Below, piece by piece: positions 46,148-54,415 of a DNA stretch of 64,000 nucleotides. The stretch is from Candidatus Nitrotoga sp. AM1P (GTDB taxonomy: Bacteria; Pseudomonadota; Gammaproteobacteria; Burkholderiales; Gallionellaceae). Positions within the stretch are counted from its first letter, which is position 1. Each line of letters starts with the position of its first letter. The stretch lies in contig NZ_AP019547.1 in the NCBI RefSeq assembly GCF_013168275.1, positions 1,860,001 through 1,924,000 on the forward strand, read 5' to 3'. The position numbers and the translations under genes were made by a program. Below the pieces are notes generated by a model. It did not search any database. It saw nothing but the letters and a program-made list of their open reading frames with translations, and was not told where the DNA came from.

Positions 46148-46876
46148 GTGGCCTACAGTTTAATTATTTCTGACCTGCACCTGTGCGCGGAACAACCGCA
46201 CAGCATGCAGATATTTTTGCATTTCATTCAAAAGATTGCGCCTGGAGCCGAGGTACTCTTCATACTGGGTGATTTATTCGAATACTGGGCCGGCGACGAT
46301 GACATCGACGACCCATTTAATCGCCAGATTACCCATGCTTTGCACACACTTTCCGTTAGCGGCACTGCCATCAGCATGATGCATGGCAACCGCGATCTGC
46401 TAATGGGTCAGAAACTCGCACAAGCGAGCGGCGCCACGCTGCTAACTGACCCTACACTGCTCGACCTATATGGCACGCCAACCTTGCTCACCCATGGCGA
46501 CCTCCTGTGCACTGACGATATTGCTTATCAAGATTTCCGTAAACAAGTCCATGAACCCATATGGCAGCAAAACTTTCTTGACCAGCCGCTGGCGCAGCGC
46601 AAAGCCGCCATTGCGCAACTGCGTGCACGGAGCGAGAATGCAAAAAAACACAAGAATGAAAATATCATGGACGTCAATCTGGATGCAGTTGCAAGCATGC
46701 TACGTCAGTATCATTATCCGCGCATGATCCATGGGCACACTCATCGGCTAAAGCGCCACCTGCATACGGTAGATGGCCATAATTGCGAGCGCTGGGTGCT
46801 AGGAGACTGGCACAATACAGGGAATGCCTTGCGCTGCGATGTAGTAGGGTGCAGTTGGGAAACGATTACTCTGTAG
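46148..46876 (+). CDS. lpxH: UDP-2,3-diacylglucosamine diphosphatase LpxH
   Basis: A 242-residue calcineurin-like phosphoesterase for the fourth step of lipid A synthesis. All metal-site motifs are present: ISDLHL, GDLFEYW, GNRD, LTHGD and HGHTHRLK. Start is GTG at 46148. Its last 11 bases overlap the convergent nuclease gene. Confidence 0.95.
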   Translation: MAYSLIISDLHLCAEQPHSMQIFLHFIQKIAPGAEVLFILGDLFEYWAGDDDIDDPFNRQITHALHTLSVSGTAISMMHGNRDLLMGQKLAQASGATLLTDPTLLDLYGTPTLLTHGDLLCTDDIAYQDFRKQVHEPIWQQNFLDQPLAQRKAAIAQLRARSENAKKHKNENIMDVNLDAVASMLRQYHYPRMIHGHTHRLKRHLHTVDGHNCERWVLGDWHNTGNALRCDVVGCSWETITL

Positions 46877-47516
46877 CACCGCACCAATTTTCGCACGGCA
46901 CGCCATCATTATCTCTGTCCAAGGATTTAACATTACATTGGGATAGATGAAAATTTGCTTCGTCGCAAGAGTTCATTTGTGAACACTTTCGCTTACTACC
47001 ACATGTAGCATTCTGCGCAACATATTGTTGCTGAGACGTTATATTATCCTTTCGCCATTTATTCGGCGGTATCGGATCAGTCTGCGCCCATAACCCGCGC
47101 TTAGTTTTTTTAGCACCGTTTTGCAAACCCAGTAATACTTCGCTCTTGTTAAAACGAGAATACACCCACGCCATTCCGCGTTGCACTTGTTCGTAGCTAA
47201 CGTTCAATTCATCTACTTTGATTAGTGCTACCAACCGGCCATAATCATCTATTGCTTGGCTATCCACACGCACCTGTTTATTTAGTACCAACTCGACCAG
47301 CGATTGCATGGAATTTTCACCGAACGCCTGCGCTTTTTCCGGCGCATCGATCTCAGCCAGCCTCACTTTAATCGGCATATTGTCGCGCAATATAAGCACA
47401 GTATCGCCATCCAGCACGACGATAACCTTGGCTGAAAATTCTTCAGCGTAAGCTGCATTGAGTGTACCGAGTAGAAATAGAACAGCTACCCATCCAATTT
47501 CAAGGATGCTCTTCAC
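46866..47516 (-). CDS. Secreted thermonuclease with excalibur domain
   Basis: A 216-residue protein: signal peptide (about 1-24, ends AAYA), a staphylococcal-nuclease fold (VLDGDTVLI, RLAEIDAPEK with catalytic Arg and Asp, DDYGRLVAL), and a C-terminal excalibur calcium-binding domain (CSQMNSCDEANFHLSQC ... LDRDNDGVPCE). It should cut DNA or RNA outside the cytoplasm. GTG at 47516 overlaps the pgpA stop (GTGA), so the two are coupled. Confidence 0.88.
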   Translation of the reverse strand: MKSILEIGWVAVLFLLGTLNAAYAEEFSAKVIVVLDGDTVLILRDNMPIKVRLAEIDAPEKAQAFGENSMQSLVELVLNKQVRVDSQAIDDYGRLVALIKVDELNVSYEQVQRGMAWVYSRFNKSEVLLGLQNGAKKTKRGLWAQTDPIPPNKWRKDNITSQQQYVAQNATCGSKRKCSQMNSCDEANFHLSQCNVKSLDRDNDGVPCENWCGATE

Positions 47517-48016
47517 AACAGCGCGCTTTTCACCAGCGCCAAGCTCAGCAGCGTGTAGCCTGCCGCAAGAATATCGTCGAACATGACGCCAAGACCTCCG
47601 TGCCATGTCCGGTCAAAGTGACGAATGGGCGGTGGCTTGACTATGTCGAAAAACCGAAACAGTAAAAACGCCAGCAATTGCCAAAAAAAACCTTCGGGTG
47701 TAAAAATCAGCACTAGCAAAAAAGCTACAATCTCGTCCCACACCATTCCTCCGTGGTCTGGCACACCCAGCGCCTTCCCGGTCTTCTCACACATCCACAC
47801 ACCCACAGCGAAGGCCAAGATTAACACTAGAATAAATTGCGCATCAGTGAGGCGTTCTACAAGGTACCAATAAATCGGGAAAGCAACCAATGTGCCCGCT
47901 GTACCCGGGGATCCGGGAAACAGGCCACTGCCGAAACCAAAGGAAAGGAAATGTGCGGGGTGGCTAAAGATAAAGCGCCACGAGGGTTGCACGCGAAAAT
48001 CAGCGGAAGTGGTCAT
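47513..48016 (-). CDS. pgpA: Phosphatidylglycerophosphatase A
   Basis: A 167-residue integral membrane enzyme that makes phosphatidylglycerol. The conserved GLFPGSPGTAGTL and VWDEIVAF (acidic active-site) segments and the FFDIVKPPPIR motif are intact. The start at 48016 overlaps thiL by 17 bases; the longer frame would run into thiL. Confidence 0.94.
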   Translation of the reverse strand: MTTSADFRVQPSWRFIFSHPAHFLSFGFGSGLFPGSPGTAGTLVAFPIYWYLVERLTDAQFILVLILAFAVGVWMCEKTGKALGVPDHGGMVWDEIVAFLLVLIFTPEGFFWQLLAFLLFRFFDIVKPPPIRHFDRTWHGGLGVMFDDILAAGYTLLSLALVKSALL

Positions 48017-48956
48017 AGCCTGATTCCTCAATATTGATAATACTGCCATCCGCAGCACGCACTGTGCACTTCTTTTCCGCCGTGATAGTGCCAATGCGTG
48101 TCAACAGCAAACCGAGATTGGCGGCAATTTTCTCAATTTCAAAACGATACGCAACGGCTACTGTAAAGCAAAGCTCATAATCATCACCCCCGGCCAGCAA
48201 ACAATGCTTGCCCAATGGTTGCTCAAGATAAAGTTGCAATGAGGAGGAAATTGGCAGAGCGTCGAATGCAATTTCGGCACCAACATTAGAGCAGTTCAGT
48301 ATGTGGCCGAGATCTGCCAGCAACCCATCCGAAATATCTATTGCACTGTGCGCCACACCGCGGAGTGCCAGCCCAAGTGCCACACGCGGCATGGGTTGGT
48401 GCAATGCCGAAGCACAGACCGCAAAATCCTTCGCAGCCAATTGCATACGCCCTTGCATATGCGCCAAAGCCAGCGCAGCATCACCCAATACGCCGGACAC
48501 CCAAACATCGTCACCCACCTGCGCACCCGAACGACGCAACGCCGCACCGTGCGGCACTTCACCCATGATAGTGATGCACAGATTAAGCGGCCCACGAGTT
48601 GTATCGCCGCCAATCAGCTCTACGTGATGTTCATCTGCCAACGCAAATAACCCCGCGCTGAATTTTTCCAACCACGCCTCATCTACCTCGGGCAGTGACA
48701 AAGCCAAAGTCGCCCAACGCGGCTGCGCCGCCATCGCCGCCATGTCAGACAGGTTTACTGCCAGGGCCTTGTAACCAAGAAAAAAAGGCTCGGTATCCGG
48801 AAAGAAATGTGTCCCACTCACGAGCATGTCGGTTGACACTGCCAACTCCATACCACTCCTTACGTGTAGAAGCGCGGCATCATCGCCCACGCCCAACACC
48901 GCGCCGGGCGTGGCACGGGTGAAGAAACGACGGATCAACTTGAATTCTGAAACCAT
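48000..48956 (-). CDS. thiL: Thiamine-monophosphate kinase
   Basis: A 318-residue ATP-dependent kinase for the last step to thiamine diphosphate. Motifs GVGDDAALL, NLSDMAAMAAQPRW, GGDTTRGP, DISDGLLADLGHI and AGGDDYELCF are all present. It leads the thiL-pgpA-nuclease cluster on the minus strand; thiL-pgpA is a standard pair. Confidence 0.96.
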   Translation of the reverse strand: MVSEFKLIRRFFTRATPGAVLGVGDDAALLHVRSGMELAVSTDMLVSGTHFFPDTEPFFLGYKALAVNLSDMAAMAAQPRWATLALSLPEVDEAWLEKFSAGLFALADEHHVELIGGDTTRGPLNLCITIMGEVPHGAALRRSGAQVGDDVWVSGVLGDAALALAHMQGRMQLAAKDFAVCASALHQPMPRVALGLALRGVAHSAIDISDGLLADLGHILNCSNVGAEIAFDALPISSSLQLYLEQPLGKHCLLAGGDDYELCFTVAVAYRFEIEKIAANLGLLLTRIGTITAEKKCTVRAADGSIINIEESGYDHFR

Positions 48957-49042
48957 GAGCTAATTTTAGCGCAAACCTGTTGGCACCCCTGGCACCTACT
49001 AAGGGATACACAAATATAGAGACTGTCTGCCATATGCAATGA

Positions 49043-50281
49043 TCATGGCAAATTATCAATAAACTTTTTCATGGAAATTTTAAGCGTTGCAAAATTCGGG
49101 TTAACCATTAAACGGCGTAGCGTACCGGCCTTAAGGTTTTCCTCAGTTAACTCGCCCTGCAAATCTTGTTCAGGGGTTTTGTTACAAGCATCATATTTTT
49201 TAATATCATCTGGGTAATAGTGTATGCAACTTGAATACTCTCCCATCATTCCATAGTACGCATCATCTAGAGGCAAGGTCATCGACGTGTGTGCAGAACT
49301 TAATATTTTTTGTTCAGGAAAAACGCTATTAACCAACTCCAATTTCCCTACTGGAATATTGGGCGGAACTTTCTTGGTATCGATAGTATAAAGTACTAAT
49401 TTATTTGATGTATGAGGCGCATGAACCATAAAATCTAAAGTGGCCGAAGTATAAACAGTCGTATCATCCTGACTTGCAGCGGTAAATACGGGAATATTAA
49501 CCGCATGCTCATGCAATTGAGCTTGTACTTCCTGTATCAACGCGTATATCTGGGCAGCGGCATTATTAGGGAACGATTCATATTTGTAGATAGCCTTGTC
49601 GGGCATAATACTGATCCACTTTGCTGATGGTATCAACCAACTATAAATCTTATGAACAGTGGCCAAGGAAGCCTTTGGCGTAATTTTCAACGCAGGAGAA
49701 AAAAGGAACAATCCGCGTATCCTGTTATCTCCCAAGGCTTGGTAAACACTTAACGTGCCGCCAGTAGAAAACCCAGCCAGATAAATTTCATCAACTTCAG
49801 CAGCGAGCTTATCGGTACCATAGGCTTCCGCCTTTGCCCACTCCTGCCACGTTACATCAAGCAAATCCCCAGGCTGCGTGCCATGTCCGGGCAAAAGTAT
49901 TGCCATGACACGGAAGCAATTTTCCTGAAAAAAGGATGCCAGTGAGTGCATGGAATAAGGTGCGTCGGTCAATCCATGGGTAAGCAGAACGCCGCGTCGA
50001 TAGGGTTTCCCACTTCCTTTTGGGCAATTCTCCGCTGGCTTTAATTCAAAAGGAGCATTGCCATTGACTACTTTGTCCAATTCGGCCACATTACTTTCCG
50101 AGCGTACTTTGGTAATCATTGCACGGCTATCTGCCACGTAATCCGAAAACTTCAACTGACCACTATTGAACTGAGTATTTAAACCAGAGGGCTGATGTCT
50201 CGCTTCCAGTGGCGGAGTCACTCCACATGCCTGCAATAACAGTAACAATCCCACTAAAAACATACTACTAAATTGATTCAT
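49043..50281 (-). CDS. Lipoprotein alpha/beta hydrolase
   Basis: A 412-residue protein with a lipobox (LLLLQAC, Cys about 19), then an alpha/beta-hydrolase fold: VLLTHGLTDAPYSM (oxyanion-hole region), LAGFSTGGTLS with the nucleophile Ser, and SSAHTSM with the likely catalytic His. It is probably an envelope-anchored esterase or lipase with unknown substrate. It is one of two lipoprotein genes in a row on this strand, but 398 bases separate them. Confidence 0.82.
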   Translation of the reverse strand: MNQFSSMFLVGLLLLLQACGVTPPLEARHQPSGLNTQFNSGQLKFSDYVADSRAMITKVRSESNVAELDKVVNGNAPFELKPAENCPKGSGKPYRRGVLLTHGLTDAPYSMHSLASFFQENCFRVMAILLPGHGTQPGDLLDVTWQEWAKAEAYGTDKLAAEVDEIYLAGFSTGGTLSVYQALGDNRIRGLFLFSPALKITPKASLATVHKIYSWLIPSAKWISIMPDKAIYKYESFPNNAAAQIYALIQEVQAQLHEHAVNIPVFTAASQDDTTVYTSATLDFMVHAPHTSNKLVLYTIDTKKVPPNIPVGKLELVNSVFPEQKILSSAHTSMTLPLDDAYYGMMGEYSSCIHYYPDDIKKYDACNKTPEQDLQGELTEENLKAGTLRRLMVNPNFATLKISMKKFIDNLP

Positions 50282-50679
50282 TAGTGCACCTCATTGTGGT
50301 CTCATAGTTCCGCATAAATATTACCATGCTACAAACTTAATCTCTGATTTTACCAATTACAGCTTGGTAAATATCATCTTTATTATCAGTCAGTTATCAT
50401 GGAATCGTGTAATACAACTGTTGGGTTTTTAGTACCTTAAAGCAAACATCATAAACCGCTTTGACGTGTAGGTTGTAAGGTGTTCCCGCAACGGTGGCCA
50501 TATAGAGCACCGCACGAACTCTAGTTGTCACCCTTAATCATGCAACACACCATGTGTACCGGCTGATACCGGTCTTACCACGTGCTTTAAATCACCAGAC
50601 ACCCATCCAGTCATTGCAAATAAAGTTATCTATTGATGGGCCGAATCTATAGAAGGTGGGGTGTTAAAAATGGATAAGA
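50282..50679. other. Intergenic region upstream of the hydrolase gene
   Basis: About 400 bases without a gene. A perfect inverted repeat at 50349-50371 lies 68-90 bases before the hydrolase start. There is also an ACCGGCTGATACCGGT repeat near 50560. No small frame is supported. Confidence 0.45.
50349..50371. promoter_or_regulatory. Inverted repeat, possible operator of the hydrolase gene
   Basis: TTTACCAA and TTGGTAAA are perfect 8-bp arms around TTACAGC, placed where a regulator would control the minus-strand hydrolase. No regulator gene is adjacent. Confidence 0.4.
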
Positions 50680-51417
50680 TCAAAATGGCAAGAACAATGC
50701 TGTGGATAAAGTCTGCACCACACGTGTAATGCCGCGCTGTAATTTTTCCGATAATGTAATTGCGAACAAATCCAGGCTACCGATAATTTTCCCGAACTCA
50801 CGTTCAAAACTAAGATTACGCTCATGGTCATTCAATTCATTGGTTAATAACTTAAGTTGTCCTTTGTCATCGCGTGCATTGGAGAGCTGCCACACGACGA
50901 TTTCGACATTACGCGCGGCATTAAATATATTTTGTGGCTCAATGGTATCGGTAAAATAGAACTCAGTTTTTCCGCCATGCGCTTTGATCAACATCGTTTG
51001 TAGGCCTACAATCAACGACATTACCCGGTCACCTTCATAGTCAGGCCGAAACGCCTGTTGAATAGCATAGGAACCCTGCACTTCGCCAATTTCTTTGAAC
51101 CGCCAGCCATGCTGGTTTTCGAATATTGATTTCACCGCATCTTCTGCAGTAGCGGTGGTGTTCTTTCTGAGTTCGCGCGGATTACGCTTGTATAATTTTG
51201 TCATTAACATACTCAGAATTTGGGTATTTTCACGCATCTCTACATCAGCCAAACGATCAATATCTGATTTACCCAGCTGACTAAGCAAATTACGATCACT
51301 CTGTTGTGGAATATGCTTGCTGTTTTTATCAGGTATTGTGGTGGTGCAAGCAGCCAGAAATAAGGCTACGGTAATAAGGACAAGCAAAGGGCAACTATTT
51401 TGCAATTTTAGAATCAT
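50680..51417 (-). CDS. Lipoprotein of unknown function
   Basis: A 245-residue protein with a lipobox (ALFLAAC, Cys about 24). The mature part is mixed helical, without recognised motif except a hydrophobic end (RVVQTLSTALFLPF). Similar lipoproteins are annotated without function in betaproteobacteria; I cannot assign it further. Confidence 0.7.
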   Translation of the reverse strand: MILKLQNSCPLLVLITVALFLAACTTTIPDKNSKHIPQQSDRNLLSQLGKSDIDRLADVEMRENTQILSMLMTKLYKRNPRELRKNTTATAEDAVKSIFENQHGWRFKEIGEVQGSYAIQQAFRPDYEGDRVMSLIVGLQTMLIKAHGGKTEFYFTDTIEPQNIFNAARNVEIVVWQLSNARDDKGQLKLLTNELNDHERNLSFEREFGKIIGSLDLFAITLSEKLQRGITRVVQTLSTALFLPF

Positions 51418-51863
51418 GCGGTTCTACTATTATCATTTTGTAAGATTGTTCGAGAGCCCAACTGCGTTAGCATAGTAGCCTCTTAAACAACCACGTAGAA
51501 AGAGTATAAATGAATAAACACGTGCACACCTGCGAGTAACAATATCGGATTGCTGGAAGTCGCATTGACGGCCCATGCAGCCGCATAACACAACACGTTT
51601 TACGCAAACAATGACTCTTGATTTATGCGGGAAGATCGCATGGCGCTTTGATTGGATCTTTTGCTCGGCATCAATTCAGCTCAAAGCATTGTGGATGCTG
51701 ACTGGATACGCACGCAAAATCTTACGAGCAATAGGATGAAAACAAGGACTACCTAAATGACGACCAAAATTGGTGGAGGAATTACGGAAACCCTTTCGAA
51801 CTGCACACAATTCCTGCTAGTCTTGCATCATAATCTGCTCATAAATTATTTCGTGAATCAGCC
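51418..51863. other. Region upstream of ilvA
   Basis: 446 bases between the lipoprotein and ilvA, divergent, so both promoters should be here. A 42-codon plus frame at 51611-51739 has no good ribosome-binding site. The 40-codon ORF at 51757-51879 does, and is listed separately. Confidence 0.45.
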
Positions 51864-51879
51864 ATGCAAAGTTACTTGA
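51757..51879 (+). CDS. Possible leader peptide overlapping ilvA
   Basis: A 40-codon frame preceded by AAGGA eight bases before ATG, a better site than that of ilvA itself. Its middle part, FLLVLHHNLLINYFV, is rich in Leu, Ile and Val. It ends at TGA 51877-51879, 16 bases into ilvA, so ribosomes ending here could restart at ilvA. No attenuator hairpin with a T-run was found. It might be a real leader or chance. Confidence 0.3.
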   Translation: MTTKIGGGITETLSNCTQFLLVLHHNLLINYFVNQPCKVT

Positions 51880-53372
51880 ACCGCATCCTCACCGCTCGCG
51901 TTTATGACGTAGCTGTTGAAAGCCCATTGGATGTTGCACCCAATTTGTCCGTTCGCATCGGCAACAATGTTTTGCTAAAGCGTGAAGACATGCAGCCGGT
52001 ATTTTCTTTCAAGCTGCGCGGTGCCTATAATAAAATGTCGAAGTTGACGTCGGCACAGCTTAAGCGCGGTGTCATTGCTGCCTCTGCTGGTAACCACGCG
52101 CAAGGCGTGGCGCTATCGGCACAAAAGCTGGGCTGCAAGGCCATCATCGTCATGCCCGTAACGACACCGCAGATTAAAGTGGAGGCAGTTGCCAGCCGCG
52201 GTGCAAAAACAATATTGCATGGCGATTCTTATTCTGATGCCTATCTGCATGCATTGGAGCTGGAGCAAAAACTCAAACTTACCTTCGTCCACCCTTATGA
52301 CGATGCTGACGTAATCGCCGGACAGGGAACGATTGGCATGGAAATACTGCGGCAGTATAGCCAGCCCATCCATGCAATCTTCGCGCCCATCGGTGGTGGC
52401 GGGCTAATTTCAGGCGTTGCCGCTTATGTCAAAGCGGTGCGCCCAGAGATCAAAATTATTGGCGTGCAACCCGTAGAGTCCGATGCCATGAGCCGCTCGA
52501 TTAAGGCAGGTCGGCGCGTCAAGCTCGAGCATGTTGGCTTGTTCGCAGATGGCGTGGCAGTGAAACAGGTCGGGCAAGAAACTTTCCGTTTATGCCGCGA
52601 ATTGGTGGACGAAATTATACTGGTAGACACCGACGCCATCTGTGCAGCGATCAAGGATGTGTTCGAAGATACCCGCACCAATCTTGAGCCTGCCGGAGCG
52701 CTGGCTATTGCAGGTGCAAAATTGTATGCGGAGCGCGATAAACTAAAGGGCAAAACGCTGGTGGCAATTGCTAGTGGTGCCAACATGAATTTCGATCGCT
52801 TACGTTTCATCGCGGAGCGAGCAGAGCTCGGCGAAAAACGCGAAGCTATTCTGGCAGTGAGCATCCCGGAAACGCCCGGCAGCTTTCGCAAATTTTGTTC
52901 TTTGCTGGGTCACCGTAACATCACTGAATTCAACTACCGTTATGCAAACTCCAAGGAAGCGCATGTATTCGTCGGAGTGCAGGTAAAAGATCAGTCTGAA
53001 ACGACCAAGCTTGTTACCACGCTGAGGAAACATAAACTATCCACGCTGAATTTCACTGACAACGAGATGGCCAAGCTGCATGTACGTCATCTGGTAGGGG
53101 GACACGCGCCTGGTTTGCAGGATGAAATCCTGTTTCGCTTTGAATTTCCGGAACGTCCTGGCGCATTGATGACTTTCCTCAATAGCATGAACCATAGCTG
53201 GAATATCAGCTTGTTCCACTATCGCAATCATGGTGCGGATTACGGCCGCGTGCTGATCGGCATGCAAGTACCAAATCATGACAAGAAACCACTGCGAATT
53301 TTCCTGGATAATCTGGGTTATCGCTATTGGGATGAAAGCGATAATCCGGCATACAAACTATTCTTGAGCTGA
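51864..53372 (+). CDS. ilvA: Threonine ammonia-lyase, biosynthetic
   Basis: A 502-residue PLP enzyme that converts threonine to 2-oxobutanoate for isoleucine synthesis. The PLP lysine is Lys50 in FSFKLRGAYNK, the phosphate loop is IGGGGLISG, and the C-terminal part (about 325-500) has two ACT-like regulatory domains typical of isoleucine-inhibited IlvA. Length matches the long biosynthetic form. Its own ribosome-binding site is weak. Confidence 0.96.
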   Translation: MQSYLNRILTARVYDVAVESPLDVAPNLSVRIGNNVLLKREDMQPVFSFKLRGAYNKMSKLTSAQLKRGVIAASAGNHAQGVALSAQKLGCKAIIVMPVTTPQIKVEAVASRGAKTILHGDSYSDAYLHALELEQKLKLTFVHPYDDADVIAGQGTIGMEILRQYSQPIHAIFAPIGGGGLISGVAAYVKAVRPEIKIIGVQPVESDAMSRSIKAGRRVKLEHVGLFADGVAVKQVGQETFRLCRELVDEIILVDTDAICAAIKDVFEDTRTNLEPAGALAIAGAKLYAERDKLKGKTLVAIASGANMNFDRLRFIAERAELGEKREAILAVSIPETPGSFRKFCSLLGHRNITEFNYRYANSKEAHVFVGVQVKDQSETTKLVTTLRKHKLSTLNFTDNEMAKLHVRHLVGGHAPGLQDEILFRFEFPERPGALMTFLNSMNHSWNISLFHYRNHGADYGRVLIGMQVPNHDKKPLRIFLDNLGYRYWDESDNPAYKLFLS

Positions 53373-53707
53373 CGGTTAAACTGCAATAATGCGAGCAAAT
53401 TTGAATTTGTCCTTATCCATAATAACCCGCCGCTATCTTCCAAAAGTTCACGCTGAAACGATTCAGTATCGTGGATACCATTCACGGTAGCGCTATACTT
53501 CGGCTTTGTGATTGATATGGAGAAAAATAATTTTTGTCATTCTGGATAGCGTTCCAAAAACTCAACCGAATTCCTTGACGGATTATTCGAGTCAGCGTGT
53601 GACCATGTTGCCACGTTCACCGAAAAAATTTGAACAACTACTGCGAAATTTCCATCAATATTCTAAAAAATCATCCACTTGAATATATGAGCAAGGATAA
53701 TCTGCCC
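53373..53707. other. Intergenic region before the 5-FCL gene
   Basis: 335 bases. In many proteobacteria the 6S RNA gene lies just upstream of the 5-FCL gene. Two small hairpins (CTGAA/TTCAG near 53454 and CGTG/CACG near 53473) are visible, but I could not trace the long 6S closing stem, so no RNA is called. Confidence 0.4.
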
Positions 53708-54331
53708 ATGACAATACAGGTTATGAAACAGGCTATCAGACAACGTATAATTACAGACCGCGAACAATTAACCGCAGCTGAGAGGGCGTGCTTGAGCCAT
53801 GCCATCTCAGAGCGCATCGCCAACCTGAATGCTTATCGTACGGCCAATACGGTGTTGGCTTATATGAGCTTCGGCGCAGAGTTCTCCACCGACCAATGGG
53901 TGCAGCAGGCATTGCGCGATAACAAGTGCTTACTGTTGCCAAAGGTGAACCGCGCCACGAAAGAATTGGATATTTATCGCGTGACCAACTTGCAGCATGA
54001 TTTGGCACCCGGCCAGTGGGGTATACGCGAACCATTAGCTGAGCGCTGTGCCAGAATGGATGCTTTGAAGGAAGTGGATTTTATCTTACTGCCGGGAGTA
54101 GCATTCGGACGCAACGGTGCGCGACTAGGTTACGGCGGCGGATTTTATGACAAGCTGCTGGCGCGAATTAAGGCTGCGAACCAAAGCTGCCGACCTGTGC
54201 TGATTGCCGGGGCATTTGCTATCCAGCTGGTCGAAGGTATACCGCAGGAAACCACCGACCATAAAGTGGAATGGGTGGTGACGGAGAACGAGACGATACA
54301 GTGCGTTTCTGATATGCATATAGACAGATAG
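53708..54331 (+). CDS. 5-formyltetrahydrofolate cyclo-ligase
   Basis: A 207-residue enzyme (from ATG 53708) that returns 5-formyl-THF to the folate pool using ATP. The C-terminal GVAFGRNGARLGYGGGFYD loop, which binds ATP and folate, is intact, as is the N-terminal KQAIRQRI start. Earlier in-frame starts at 53687 and 53630 add unconserved residues; an AAGGA site favours 53708. Confidence 0.92.
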   Translation: MTIQVMKQAIRQRIITDREQLTAAERACLSHAISERIANLNAYRTANTVLAYMSFGAEFSTDQWVQQALRDNKCLLLPKVNRATKELDIYRVTNLQHDLAPGQWGIREPLAERCARMDALKEVDFILLPGVAFGRNGARLGYGGGFYDKLLARIKAANQSCRPVLIAGAFAIQLVEGIPQETTDHKVEWVVTENETIQCVSDMHIDR

Positions 54332-54415
54332 CGCATGTTTGTGCGTCATCACAAAATAAACAGCTTAGTGCGTAAATGCACCGACCAACAACAATAAGTG
54401 ATAGAGAGTAGATAT

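Noticed and set aside
51611..51739. 42-codon tryptophan-containing frame upstream of ilvA
   Set aside because: No ribosome-binding site and no sign of a leader; kept as chance.
53373..53707. 6S RNA gene expected upstream of the 5-FCL gene
   Set aside because: Position fits, but the long closing stem and central bubble could not be recognised by eye. A covariance-model search would decide.
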